Shown piece by piece: positions 10,779 through 22,473 of a stretch of 64,000 nucleotides of DNA. Under the pieces are notes generated by a model. It ran no database searches. It had not been told where the DNA came from and saw nothing but the letters and a program-made list of their open reading frames with translations. The translations under genes were made by a program, and so were the position numbers. Each line of letters begins with the position of its first letter. Position 1 is the stretch's first letter. Source of the DNA: Cricetomys ansorgei (Eukaryota; Chordata; Mammalia; Rodentia; Nesomyidae); contig JAMJFZ010002893.1 in assembly GCA_026225945.1 (NCBI GenBank), positions 1-64,000 of the forward strand. Direction: 5' to 3'.

Positions 10779-13708
10779 AACTAAACTTGGGTCCATAGTA
10801 ATACCTGGACTAGACCACTGAATCCTCACTCTAACCTATCAATTTGTATTTCAGAGTGAGACTTTTGATATTCCTGTTTGACTCTTTTCTGTAAAACTTA
10901 ATTCGTTTGGCTAGTCAGTGGTAATGCATGCATGCATTTAATCACAGCATTCAGGCAGCAGAGGCACGGGGTTTCTGAGTTCAAGGCCAGCCTGGTCAAC
11001 AGAGCAAGTTTCCAAACAGTCAAGCAGACACAGAGAAACCCTTTCTGTAACATCCCCTTCCCTAAGAAATAATGTATTATATTCGTTTTCATAAATGTAG
11101 CTGTTTTCTACCAACTTGGATCTGTGCTCTCAAGCCTTCTTTGATTGGAGGTGAATTGTAACTGTTACTGTTTCACACTGCTAATGGAGCAGCCCTTGCA
11201 GCCTGTCTTAATATGTCTAAAGCTGGAGAACTGGACATAACTTCTAAAAACCTTCGATACTTTTAAATGTACCTAACATGCTTTTCCATCCACAGTCCCC
11301 TGACGCTGTCTTTTGTTTGTATCTAAGCCCAGTTCCTGTCTGCCTGCCTTGTCCTCTTCATCCTCAGGAGCAAATTGTCTAACTCCTCTGAATTACCCTA
11401 ACTATGACAAATCCAACTGACACTACATCCTGTTACTCACTCACTAAAGCAGTTGTCAGAAATCCAAGCAGCATGCAAACATAAGGAAGGCTGAAATATG
11501 TACGAGAAAAAGTATTGGAAATGTGTCCCTGTACAGTTTTTTTTTTTCTTTGGACAGACGGTCACTGTAATTCTCTTACTAGTCTAGAATGTGGTGATCC
11601 CATCAGGACTCTGGGCCTAGATTCTGCTCTGAACGTCTAGCTCCTATTGCCTATTACAACATTGGCAGAATCTTCTGAGAAAAGCTGAGTCAAAAGTATT
11701 ATCATCACCCGATTGGTGTTTTTTTAAGTAGCTTCATCATATGAGGCTGGTATGCAGAGTGAGTTACAGGACTACCAGAGTTAAATCAGAGAAACCCTTT
11801 CTAGGGGTGTGGCAGAATTGATTCCAACGAGCTATTACTTTTGTAAAAAGAATGTATGAAATGAGGAAAATTACATAGGAACTTGTTTCTGTATAACTCC
11901 TATGCTTCACATTTAGCCACTCTACTTAGCTAGAAGTAAAAATATATTAATCAGAAATTCATCTTCTGACACAAGACTCTGAATAAAGACAACCATGCTT
12001 TACTTCACAAATTTTCCAAAGCATTTCCGGAGGTTAGCTGAGCACTATGGTCTATAACTGCTCTGGCTTAGGCCAGTAGCAATTAGCCTCCTCTATTCCC
12101 ATGAGGAAGAACAGTGGGTAAATTATGAGAACATACTAGCTATGTCAAGCAGTACCTTCTGTGGACAATAATACATCAAGAAAGGAGAGTGGGGTATACT
12201 AAAAGAGATAGACCAGGTAGTGGTGGCACACGCCTTGGGAAGGAAGCTAGGCACATCTCTGTGAACTACTGGACAGCCAGAGTTACATCAGAGAAACCCT
12301 GTCTTAACAAAAAAAGAAAAGAAACCTCACCAGGAAATAATAGACAGGATTCAAAGGGAGGGTCATGTAGATTGCTAGAGGAAAAGCATACTAAAAGGAG
12401 ACTAAAAGAGTAAAAGTCAACATAGATCATCCTCAGGATGCTTTTAAAGTGGTACGAAAACTCTTTATTATCTGTTCCTTATTAATTATGATATCCTTTT
12501 TAAGTGTATGGGTGTTTTGCCTTCATGTGTCTCTTTCTACCACCAACGTGCAGTATGTGTGGAGGCTAGAAAAGGATGTCAGGCCTCACTGGAACTGGAA
12601 TTACAGCTGGTTAGCTGGTCGTGGGCCACCATGGAGGGGGTCAAATGTGAGGCCTCTGAAGAAGTCAGTTGCAGTTAATAATGAGCCACTTCTGCAACCT
12701 AAAATTATTTTATGAATGTAGAGTTTTGCTTGGAGGTTATTTCTGAGCACCACACATTCTCATTTTTAACCTTTGTCTTCTGTTTCTGTCTTCTTTATAG
12801 ATACTGAAGTTCCCTTTTATAATGAGAATCGGAGCCAGCAGAATACATATGCTTTCTCCCAAAGACGTCTCTTCAGAACAACCTTTTCCCTTTGCCTCCA
12901 AGGACTTGGCTTCACATCATTTCAAGTATGTATGAGAAAGATACCGTGCTGTCATACACCGCCATGCAACTTTAAAAAGCGGCAGAAGGAGGCAGTCCTC
13001 CCTTCCAGGCCTCCAACTGCCATCATGTACCTACACAGTAGACAAGAGCCAGCATTGTATATACCCTCGTTGGGGTTAATACCATTTATTTCCTCGCCAC
13101 TCATCATGGTTATAACAGAGACTTAGGTCCCCATACTAGGTTTTATTCAGATGGCTTATGGAGGCAGTTTCCAAGCTTTCTTGGGAAGGGTCAGATGTGC
13201 CTTTGCTCTGTCAGAAAAAAAATCCTGGCCAAACCAGATTGCATTAATTTAGCTAGCAGTATGAGTCCTGTTCCGAGATCATGGGTAGCCATGCTCTTTT
13301 CTGAAAGACCCGGTGTGGCCATCATCACAGTTATAATAGGTTTAGGGATAGCACCACACAATGAACATTTCCTCTTGCCACATTATCCCAGCTGGTTCAA
13401 AGTCTTGAGGATAGTAAGCACTTAGTGGCTTTTTTCCCTCATTTTCAGTCACCTTAATGCTTTAATGTATTTATATAGAAAAGGGGCCCAAGAGACTTGG
13501 TCAAGCAGAAATATCAAACTTCTTCTGTGGTATTACTGGCGTAAGTTTTGTGAATTTGCATATTTTTATTAAAGATTTAAATTGTTTTTGACATTGTTGG
13601 GGTATGTACACAGAGTACAGTGAGTGTGGGTGCCATCGAGAAGACAGTATTGGATTCTCTGGAGCTGGAGTAACAGGCAGTTCTGAGAAGCTTAATGTCA
13701 GGGCTGCG
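10779..13708 (+). repeat. Macrosatellite unit 1 (most diverged)
   Basis: This is the left-edge copy. The SINE pieces are a B1 at ~10,908-11,050, a B1 remnant at ~11,735-11,805, a B1 at ~12,209-12,316 and an antisense B3 at ~12,500-12,700. Its left edge does not include the preceding part of the boundary B3 seen at the other unit junctions. It carries private variants, including a 1-bp insertion in the exon-like block. Confidence 0.9.
12801..12925 (+). pseudogene. Exon-like block, copy 1 (frameshifted)
   Basis: A long pyrimidine tract and TATAG acceptor precede it, and a CAA|GTATGT donor follows. The length is 125 bp against 124 bp in the other copies. An extra A in 'cccaaagacg' shifts the frame, so the second half no longer encodes the SSEQPFPF..DLASHHF sequence of the other copies. 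Before the shift the residues resemble copy 5 at one site (NEN rather than NGN). This copy cannot join an open frame in the same way as the others. Function is unknown. Confidence 0.6.
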
Positions 13709-16630
13709 AACTAAACTTGGGTCCATAGTAATACCTGGACTTGACCACTGAATCCTTTCTCTAACCTATAAATTTGCATTTCAGAGTCACACTTTTGATA
13801 TTCCTGTTTGACTCTTTTCTGTAAAAATTAATTCGTTTGGCTAGTCAGTGGTAATGCATGCATGCATTTAATCACAGCATTCAGGCAGCAGAGGCACGGG
13901 GGTTTCTGAGTTCAAGGCCAGCCTGGTCAACAGAGCAAGTTTCCAAACAGTCAAGCAGACACAGAGAAACCCTTCTGTAACATCCCCTTCCTAAGAAATA
14001 ATGTATTATATTCGTTTTCATAAATGTAGCTGTTTTCTACCAACTTGGATCTGGGCTCTCAAGCCTTCTTTGATTGGAGGTGAATTGTAACTGTTACTGT
14101 TTCACACTGCTAATGGAGCAGCCCTTGCAGCCTGTCTTAATATGTCTAAAGCTGGAGAACTGGACTTAACTTCTAAAAATCTTCGATACTTTAAATGTAC
14201 CTAACATGCTTTTCCATCCACAGTCCCCTGACGCTGTCTTTTGTTTGTATCTAAGCCCAGTTCCTGTCTGCCTGCCTTGTCCTCTTCATCCTCAGGAGCA
14301 AATTGTCTAACTCCTCTGAATTACCCTAACTATGACAAATCCAACTGACACTACATCCTGTTACTCACTCACTAAAGCAGTTGTCAGAAATCCAAGCAGC
14401 ATGCAAACATAAGGAAGGCTGAAATATGTACGAGAAAAAGTATTGGAAATGTGTCCCTGTACAGTTTTTTTTTTCTTTGGACAGACGGTCACTGTAATTC
14501 TCTGACTAGTCTAGAATGTGGTGATCCCATCAGACTCTGGGCCTAGATTCTGCTCTGAACCTCTAGCTCCTATTGCCTATTCCAATATTGGCAGAATCTT
14601 CTGAGCAAAGCTGAGTCAAAAGTATTATCATCACCCGATTGGTGTTTTTTTAAGTAGCTTCATCATGTGAGGCTGGTATGCAGAGTGAGTTACAGGACTA
14701 CCAGAGTTAAAGCAGAGAAACCCTTTCTAGGGGTGTGATCACAATTGATTCTAACGAGCTATTACTTTTGTAAATAGAATATATGAAATGAGGAAAATTA
14801 CATAGGAACTTGTTTTCTGTATAACTCCTATGCTTCACATTTAGCCACTCTACTTAGCTAGCTTAAAAATATATTAATCAGAAATTCTTCTGACACAAGA
14901 CTCTGAATAAAGACAACCATGCTTTACTTCACAAATTTTCCAAAGCATTTCCGGAGGTTAGCTGAGCACTATGGTCTATAACTGCTCTGGCTTAGGCCAG
15001 TAGCAATTAGCCTCCTGTATTCCCATGAAGAAGAACAGTGGGTAAATTATGAGTACATATTAGCTATGTCAAGCAGTACCTTCTGTGGACAATAATACAT
15101 CAAGAAAGGATAATGGGGTATACTAAAAGAGATAGACCAGGTAGTGGTGGCACACGCCTTAGGAAGGAAGCTAGGCACATCTCTGTGAACTCCTGGACAG
15201 CCAGAGTTACATCAGAGAAACCCTGTCTTAACAAAAAAAAGAAAGAAATCTCACCAGGAAAAAATAGACAGGATTCAAAGGGAGGGTCATGGAGATTGCT
15301 AGAGGAAAAGCATACTAAAAGGAGACTAAAAGAGTAAAAGTCAACATAGATCATCCTAGGATGCTTTTAAAGTGCTTACTAAAACTCTTAATTATCTGTT
15401 CCTTATTAATTATGATATCCTTTTTAAGTCTATGGGTATTTTGCCTTTAAGTGTCTCTTTCTACCACCAACGTGCAGTATGTGTGGAGGCTAGAAAAGGA
15501 TGTCAGGCCTCACTGGAAGTGGAATTACAGCTGGTTAGCTGGTCCTGGGCCACCATGGAGGGAATCAATGTGAGGCCTCTGAAGAAGTCAGATGCAGTTA
15601 ATAATGAGCCACTTTTGCAACCTAAAATCATTTTATGAATATAGAGTTTTGCTTGGAGGTTATTTCTGAGCACCACACATTCTCATTTTTAACCTTTGTC
15701 TTCTGTTTCTGTCTTCTTTATAGACACTGAAGTCCCCTTTTATAACGGGAATCGGAGCTGGCAGAATACATATGCTTTCTCCCAAAACGTCTCTTCAGAA
15801 CAACCTTTTCCCTTTGCTTACAAGGACTTGGCTTCACATCATTTCAAGTATGTATGAGAAAGATAACATGCTGTCATACACCACCATGCAACATTAAAAA
15901 GCAGCAGAAGGAAGCAGTCCTCCCTTCCAGGACTCCCACTGCCATCATTTACCTACACAGTAGCCAAGAGCCAGCATTGTATATACCCTCGTTGAGGTTA
16001 ATACCCCATTTATTTCCTTGCCACTCATCATGGTCATAACAGAGACTTAGGTCCCCATACTAGGTTTTATTCAGATGGCTTATGGCGGCAGTTTCCAAGC
16101 TTTCTTGTGAGGGGACAGATGTGACTTTACTCTGACAGATAGAAGTCCTGGCCAAACCAGACTGCATTAATTTAGCAAGCAGTGTGAGTCCTGTTCCAGT
16201 TTCATGGGTAGCCATGCTCTTTTCTGAAAGACCCGGTGTGGCCATCATCACAGTTATAATAGGTTTAGGGATAGCACCACACAATGAACTTTTCCTCTTG
16301 CCACATTATCCCAGCTGGTTCAAAATCTTGAGGATAGTAAGCACTTAGTGGCTTTTTTCCCTCATTTTCAGTCACCTTAATGCTTTAATGTATTTATATA
16401 GAAAAGGGGCCCAAGAGACTTGGTCAAGCAGAAATATCAAACTCTTCTGTGGTATTATTGGCGTAAGTTTTGTGAATTTGCATATTTTTATTAAAGATTT
16501 AAATTGTTTTTGACATTGTTGGGGTATGTACACAGAGTACAGTGAGTGTGGGTGCCATCGAGAAGACAGTATTGGATTCTCTGGAGCTGGAGTAACAGGC
16601 AGTTCTGAGAAGCTTAATGTCAGGGCTGCG
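13709..16630 (+). repeat. Macrosatellite unit 2
   Basis: Layout matches unit 1. B1 fragments lie at ~13,838-13,980 and ~15,138-15,240, and an antisense B3 at ~15,430-15,630. The upstream junction lies inside a B3-type SINE fragment (~13,590-13,725). Confidence 0.93.
15724..15847 (+). other. Exon-like block, copy 2 (open)
   Basis: It is 124 bp between an acceptor with an excellent pyrimidine tract (ttctgtcttctttatag) and a CAA|GTATGT donor. It is open in one frame with intron phases 1 and 2: about 40 residues starting T-E-V-P-F-Y-N-G-N and ending D-L-A-S-H-H-F. It has W where copies 3 to 5 have R (residue 12). I do not recognise the protein. No start codon, partner exon or poly(A) site can be identified with confidence. 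An expressed multicopy gene, a processed fragment or a chance frame are all possible. Confidence 0.45.
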
Positions 16631-19549
16631 AACTAAACTTGGGTCCATAGTAATACCTGGACTAGACCACTGAATCCTCACTCTAACCTATAAATTTGCA
16701 TTTCAGAGTCACACTTTTGATATTCCTGTTTGACTCTTTTCTGTAAAAATTAATTCGTTTGGCTAGTCAGTGGTAATGCATGCATGCGTTTAATCACAGC
16801 ATTCAGGCAGCAGAGGCACGGGGGTTTCTGAGTTCAAGGCCAGCCTGGTCAACAGAGCAAGTTTCCAAACAGTCAGGCAGACACAGAGAAACCCTTTCTG
16901 TAACATCCCCTTCCCTAAGAAATAATGTATTATATTCGTTTTCCTAAAATGTAGTTGTTTTCTACCAACTTGGATCTGGGCTCTCAAGCCTTCTTTGATT
17001 GGAGGTGAATTGTAACTGATACTGTTTCACACTGCTAATGGAACAGCCCTTTCTGCCTGTCTTAATATGTCTAAAGCTGGAGAACTGGACTTAACTTCTA
17101 AAAATCTTCGATGCCTTTTAATGTACTTAACATGCTTTTCCATCCACAGTCCCCTGACGCTGTCTTTTGTTTGTATCTAAGCCCAGTTCCTGTCTGCCTG
17201 CCTTGTCCTCTTCATCCTCAGGAGCAAATTGTCTAACTCCTCTGAATTACCCTAACTATGACAAATCCAACTGACACTGCATCCTGTTACTCACTCACTA
17301 AAGCAGTTGTCAGAAATCCAAGCAGCATGCAACCATAAGGAAGGCTGAAATATGTACGAGAAAAAGTATTGGAAATGTGTCCCTGTACAGTTTTTTTTTC
17401 TTTGGACAGACGGTCACTGTAATTCTCTGACTAGTCTAGAATGTGGTGATCCCGTAAGACTCTGGGCCTAGATTCTGCTCTGAACCTCTGGCTCCTATTG
17501 CCTATTCCAATATTGGCAGAATCTTCTGAGCAAAGCTGAGTCAAAAGTATTATCATCACCCGATTGGTGTTTCTTTTAGGTAGCTTCATCATGTGAGGCT
17601 GGTATGCAGAGTGAGTTACAGGACTACCAGAGTTAAAACAGAGAAACCCTTTCTAGGGGTGTGATCACAATTGATTCTAACGAGCTATTACTTTTGTAAA
17701 TAGAATATATGAAATGAGGAAAATTACATAGGAACTTGTTTTCTGTATAACTCCTATGCTTCTCATTTAGCCACTCTACTTTGCTAGCTTAAAAATATAT
17801 TAATCAGAAATTCTTCTGACACAAGACTCTGAATAAAGACAACCATGCTTTACTTCACAAATTTCCCAAAGCATTTCCAGTGGTTAGCAGAGCACTATGG
17901 TCTATAACTGCTCTGGCTTAGGCCAGTAGCAATTAGCCTCCTGTATTCCCATGAAGAAGAACAGTGGGTAAATTATGAGTACATATTAGCTATGTCAAGC
18001 AGTACCTTCTGTGGACAATAATACATCAAGAAAGGATAGTGGAGTATACTAAAATAGATAGACCAGGTAGTGGTGGCACACGCCTTAGGAAGGAAGGTAG
18101 GCACATCTCTGTGAACTCCTGGACAGCCAGAGTTTCATCAGAGAAACCCTGTCTTAACAAAAAAAAGAAAGAAATCTCACCAGGAAATAATAGACAGGAT
18201 TCAAAGGGAGGGTCATGGAGATTGCTAGAGGAAAAGCATACTAAAAGGAGACTAAAAGATTAAAAGTCAACATAGATCATCCCCAGGATGCTTTTAAAGT
18301 GCTTACTAAAACTCTTAATTATCTGTTCCTTATTAATTATGATATCCTTTTTAAGTCTATGGGTATTTTGCCTTTAAGTGTCTCTTTCTACAACCAACGT
18401 GCAGTATGTGTGGAGGCTAGAAAAGGATGTCAGGCCTCATTGGAAGTGGAATTACAGCTGGTTATCTGGTCCTGGGCCACCATGGAGGGAATCAATGTGA
18501 GGCCTCTGAAGAAGTCAGATGCAGTTAATAATGAGCCACTTTTGCAACCTAAAATCATTTTATGAATATAGAGTTTTGCTTGGAGGTTATTTCTGAGCAC
18601 CACACATTCTCATTTTTAACCTTTGTCTTCTGTTTCTGTCTTCTTTATAGATACTGAAGTCCCCTTTTATAACGGGAATCGGAGCCGGCAGAATACATAT
18701 GCTTTCTCCCAAAACGTCTCTTCAGAACAACCTTTTCCCTTTGCTTACAAGGACTTGGCTTCACATCATTTCAAGTATGTATGAGAAAGATAACATGCTG
18801 TCATACACCACCATGCAACATTAAAAAGCAGCAGAAGGAAGCAGTCCTCCCTTCCAGGACTCCCACTGCCATCATTTACCTACACAGTAGCCAAGAGCCA
18901 GCATTGTATATACCCTCGTTGAGGTTAATACCATTTATTTCCTTGCCACTCATCATGGTCATAACAGAGACTTAGGTACCCATACTAGGTTTTATTCAGA
19001 TGGCTTCTGGCGGCAGTTTCCAAGCTTTCTTGTGAGGGGACAGATGTGACTTTACTCTGACAGATAGAAGTCCGGCCAAACCGGACTGCATTAATTTAGC
19101 AAGCAGTGTGAGTCCTGTTCCAGTTTCATGGGTAGCCATGCTCTTTTCTGAAAGACCCGGTGTGGCCATCATCACAGTTATAATAGGTTTAGGGACAGCA
19201 CCACACAATCAACTTTTCCTCTTGCCACATTATCCCAGCTGGTTCAAAATCTTGAGGATAGTAAGCACTTAGTGGCTTTTTTCCCTCATTTTCAGTCACC
19301 TTAATGCTTTATTTATATAGAAAAGGGGCCAAGAGACTTGGTCAAGCAGAAATATCAAACCTCTTCTGTGGTATTATTGGCGTAAGTTTTGTGAATTTGC
19401 ATATGTTTATTAAAGATTTAAATTGTTTTTGACATTGTTGGGGTATGTACACAGAGTACAGTGAGTGTGGGTGCCATCGAGAAGACAGTATTGGATTCTC
19501 TGGAGCTGGAGTAACAGGCAGTTCTGAGAAGCTTAATGTCAGGGCTGCG
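16631..19549 (+). repeat. Macrosatellite unit 3
   Basis: Layout is the same as unit 2. Its second half has private changes shared only with the second half of unit 5: 'aaaatagatag' at ~18,052, 'agagtttcatc' at ~18,130, 'tacaaccaacg' at ~18,390 and 'cctcattggaag' at ~18,435. These identify it as the relative of the donor for that part of unit 5. Confidence 0.93.
18651..18774 (+). other. Exon-like block, copy 3 (open)
   Basis: It is 124 bp with the same strong acceptor and CAA|GTATGT donor, open throughout in the phase 1/phase 2 frame. The residues are T-E-V-P-F-Y-N-G-N-R-S-R-Q-N-T-Y-A-F-S-Q, then N-V-S-S-E-Q-P-F-P-F and the shared C-terminal part. In that frame it encodes the same residues as copy 4. 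The product is not recognised. Confidence 0.45.
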
Positions 19550-22473
19550 AACTAAACTTGGGTCCATAGTAATACCTGGACTAGACCACTGAATCCTCAC
19601 TCTAACCTATAAATTTGCATTTCAGAGTCACACTTTTGATATTCCTGTTTGACTCTTTTCTGTAAAAATTAATTCGTTTGGCTAGTCAGTGGTAATGCAT
19701 GCATGCGTTTAATCACAGCATTCAGGCAGCAGAGGCACGGGGGTTTCTGAGTTCAAGGCCAGCCTGGTCAACAGAGCAAGTTTCCATACAGTCAGGCAGA
19801 CACAGAGAAACCCTTTCTGTAACATCCCCTTCCCTAAGAAATAATGTATTATATTCGTTTTCCTAAAATGTAGCTGTTTTCTACCAACTTGGATCTGGGC
19901 TCTCAAGCCTTCTTTGATTGGAGGTGAATTGTAACTGATACTGTTTCACACTGCTAATGGAACAGCCCTTTCTGCCTGTCTTAATATGTCTAAAGCTGGA
20001 GAACTGGACATAACTTCTAAAAATCTTCGATGCCTTTTAATGTACTTAACATGCTTTTCCATCCACAGTCCCCTGACGCTGTCTTTTGTTTGTATCTAAG
20101 CCCAGTTCCTGTCTGCCTGCCTTGTCCTCTTCATCCTCAGGAGCAAATTGTCTAACTCCTCTGAATTACCCTAACTATGACAAATCCAACTGACACTGCA
20201 TCCTGTTACTCACTCACTAAAGCAGTTGTCAGAAATCCAAGCAGCATGCAACCATAAGGAAGGCTGAAATATGTACGAGAAAAGTATTGGAAATGTGTCC
20301 CTTTACAGTTTTTTTTTTCTTTGGACAGACGGTCACTGTAATTCTCTGACTAGTCTAGAATGTGGTGATCCAGTAAGACTCTGGGCCTAGATTCTGCTCT
20401 GAACCTCTGGCTCCTATTGCCTATTCCAATATTGGCAGAATCTTCTGAGCAAAGCTGAGTCAAAAGTATTATCATCACCCGATTGGTGTTTCTTTTAGGT
20501 AGCTTCATCATGTGAGGCTGGTATGCAGAGTGAGTTACAAGACTACCAGAGTTAAAACAGAGAAACCCTTTCTAGGGGTGTGATCACAATTGATTCTAAC
20601 GAGCTATTACTTTTGTAAATAGAATATATGAAATGAGGAAAATTACATAGGAACTTGTTTTCTGTATAACTCCTATGCTTCTCATTTAGCCACTCTACTT
20701 TGCTAGCTTAAAAATATATTAAACAGAAATTCTTCTGACACAAGACTCTGAATAAAGACAACCATGCTTTACTTCACAAATTTCCCAAAGCATTTCCGGT
20801 GGTTAGCAGAGCACTATGGTCTATAACTGCTCTGGCTTAGGCCAGTAACAATTAGCCTCCTGTATTCCCATGAAGAAGAACAGTGGGTAAATTATGAGTA
20901 CATATTAGCTATGTCAAGCAGTACCTTCTGTGGAAAATAATACATCAAGAAAGGATAGTGGAGTATACTAAAGAGATAGACCAGGTAGTGGTGGCACACG
21001 CCTTAGGAAGGAAGGTAGGCACATCTCTGTGAACTCCTGGACAGCCAGAGTTACATCAGAGAAACCCTGTCTTAACAAAAAAAAGAAAGAAATCTCACCA
21101 GGAAAAAATAGACAGGATTGAAAACGAGGGTCATGGAGATTGCTAGAGGAAAAGCATACTAATAGGAGACTAAAAGAGTAAAAGTCAACTTAGATCATCC
21201 CTAGGAAGCTTTTAAAGTGCTTACTAAAACTCTTAATTATCTGTTCCTTATTAATTATGATATCCTTTTTAAGTCTATGGGTATTTTGCCTTTAAGTGTC
21301 TCTTTCTACCACCAACGTGCAGTATGTGTGGAGGCTAGAAAAGGATGTCAGGCCTCACTGGAAGTGGAATTACAGCTGGTTATCTGGTCCTGGGCCACCA
21401 TGGAGGGAATCAATGTGAGGCCTCTGAAGAAGTCAGATGCAGTTAATAATGAGCCACTTTTGCAACCTAAAATCATTTTATGAATATAGAGTTTTGCTTG
21501 GAGGTTATTTCTGAGCACCACACATTCTCATTTTTAACCTTTGTCTTCTGTTTCTGTCTTCTTTATAGACACTGAAGTCCCCTTTTATAACGGGAATCGG
21601 AGCCGGCAGAATACATATGCTTTCTCCCAAAACGTCTCTTCAGAACAACCTTTTCCCTTTGCTTACAAGGACTTGGCTTCACATCATTTCAAGTATGTAT
21701 GAGAAAGATAACATGCTGTCATACACCACCATGCAACATTAAAAAGCAGCAGAAGGAAGCAGTCCTCCCTTCCAAGACTCCCACTGCCATCATTTACCTA
21801 CACAGTAGCCAAGAGCCAGCATTGTATATACCCTCGTTGAGGTTAATACCATTTATTTCCTTGCCACTCATCATGGTCATAACAGAGACTTAGGTCCCCA
21901 TACTAGGTTTTATTCAGATGGCTTCTGGCGGTAGTTTCCAAGCTTTCTTGTGAGGGGACAGATGTGACTTTACTCTGACAGATAGAAGTCCGGCCAAACC
22001 GGACTGCATTAATTTAGCAAGCAGTGTGAGTCCTGTTCCAGTTTCATGGGTAGCCATGCTCTTTTCTGAAAGACCCGGTGTGGCCATCATCACAGTTATA
22101 ATAGGTTTAGGGACAGCACCACACAATCAACTTTTCCTCTTGCCACATTATCCCAGCTGGTTCAAAATCTTGAGGATAGTAAGCACTTAGTGGCTTTTTT
22201 CCCTCATTTTCAGTCACCTTAATGTTTTAATGTATTTATATAGAAAAGGGGCCCAAGAGACTTGGTCAAGCAGAAATATCAAACCTCTTCTGTGGTATTA
22301 TTGGCGTAAGTTTTGTGAATTTGCATATGTTTATTAAAGATTTAAATTGTTTTTGACATTGTTGGGGTATGTACACAGAGTACAGTGAGTGTGGGTGCCA
22401 TCGAGAAGACAGTATTGGATTCTCTGGAGCTGGAGTAACAGGCAGTTCTGAGAAGCTTAATGTCAGGGCTGCG
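19550..22473 (+). repeat. Macrosatellite unit 4
   Basis: Layout is the same as units 2 and 3. Derived changes shared with the first half of unit 5 include 'tttccatacag' (~19,783), 'ctttacag' (~20,301), 'gttacaagac' (~20,535) and 'attaaacag' (~20,717). In the second half these two units part company. Confidence 0.93.
21569..21692 (+). other. Exon-like block, copy 4 (open)
   Basis: It is 124 bp with intact acceptor and donor signals, open in the same frame and encoding the same residues as copy 3. It lies about 90 bp after the antisense B3. The product is not recognised. Confidence 0.45.
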
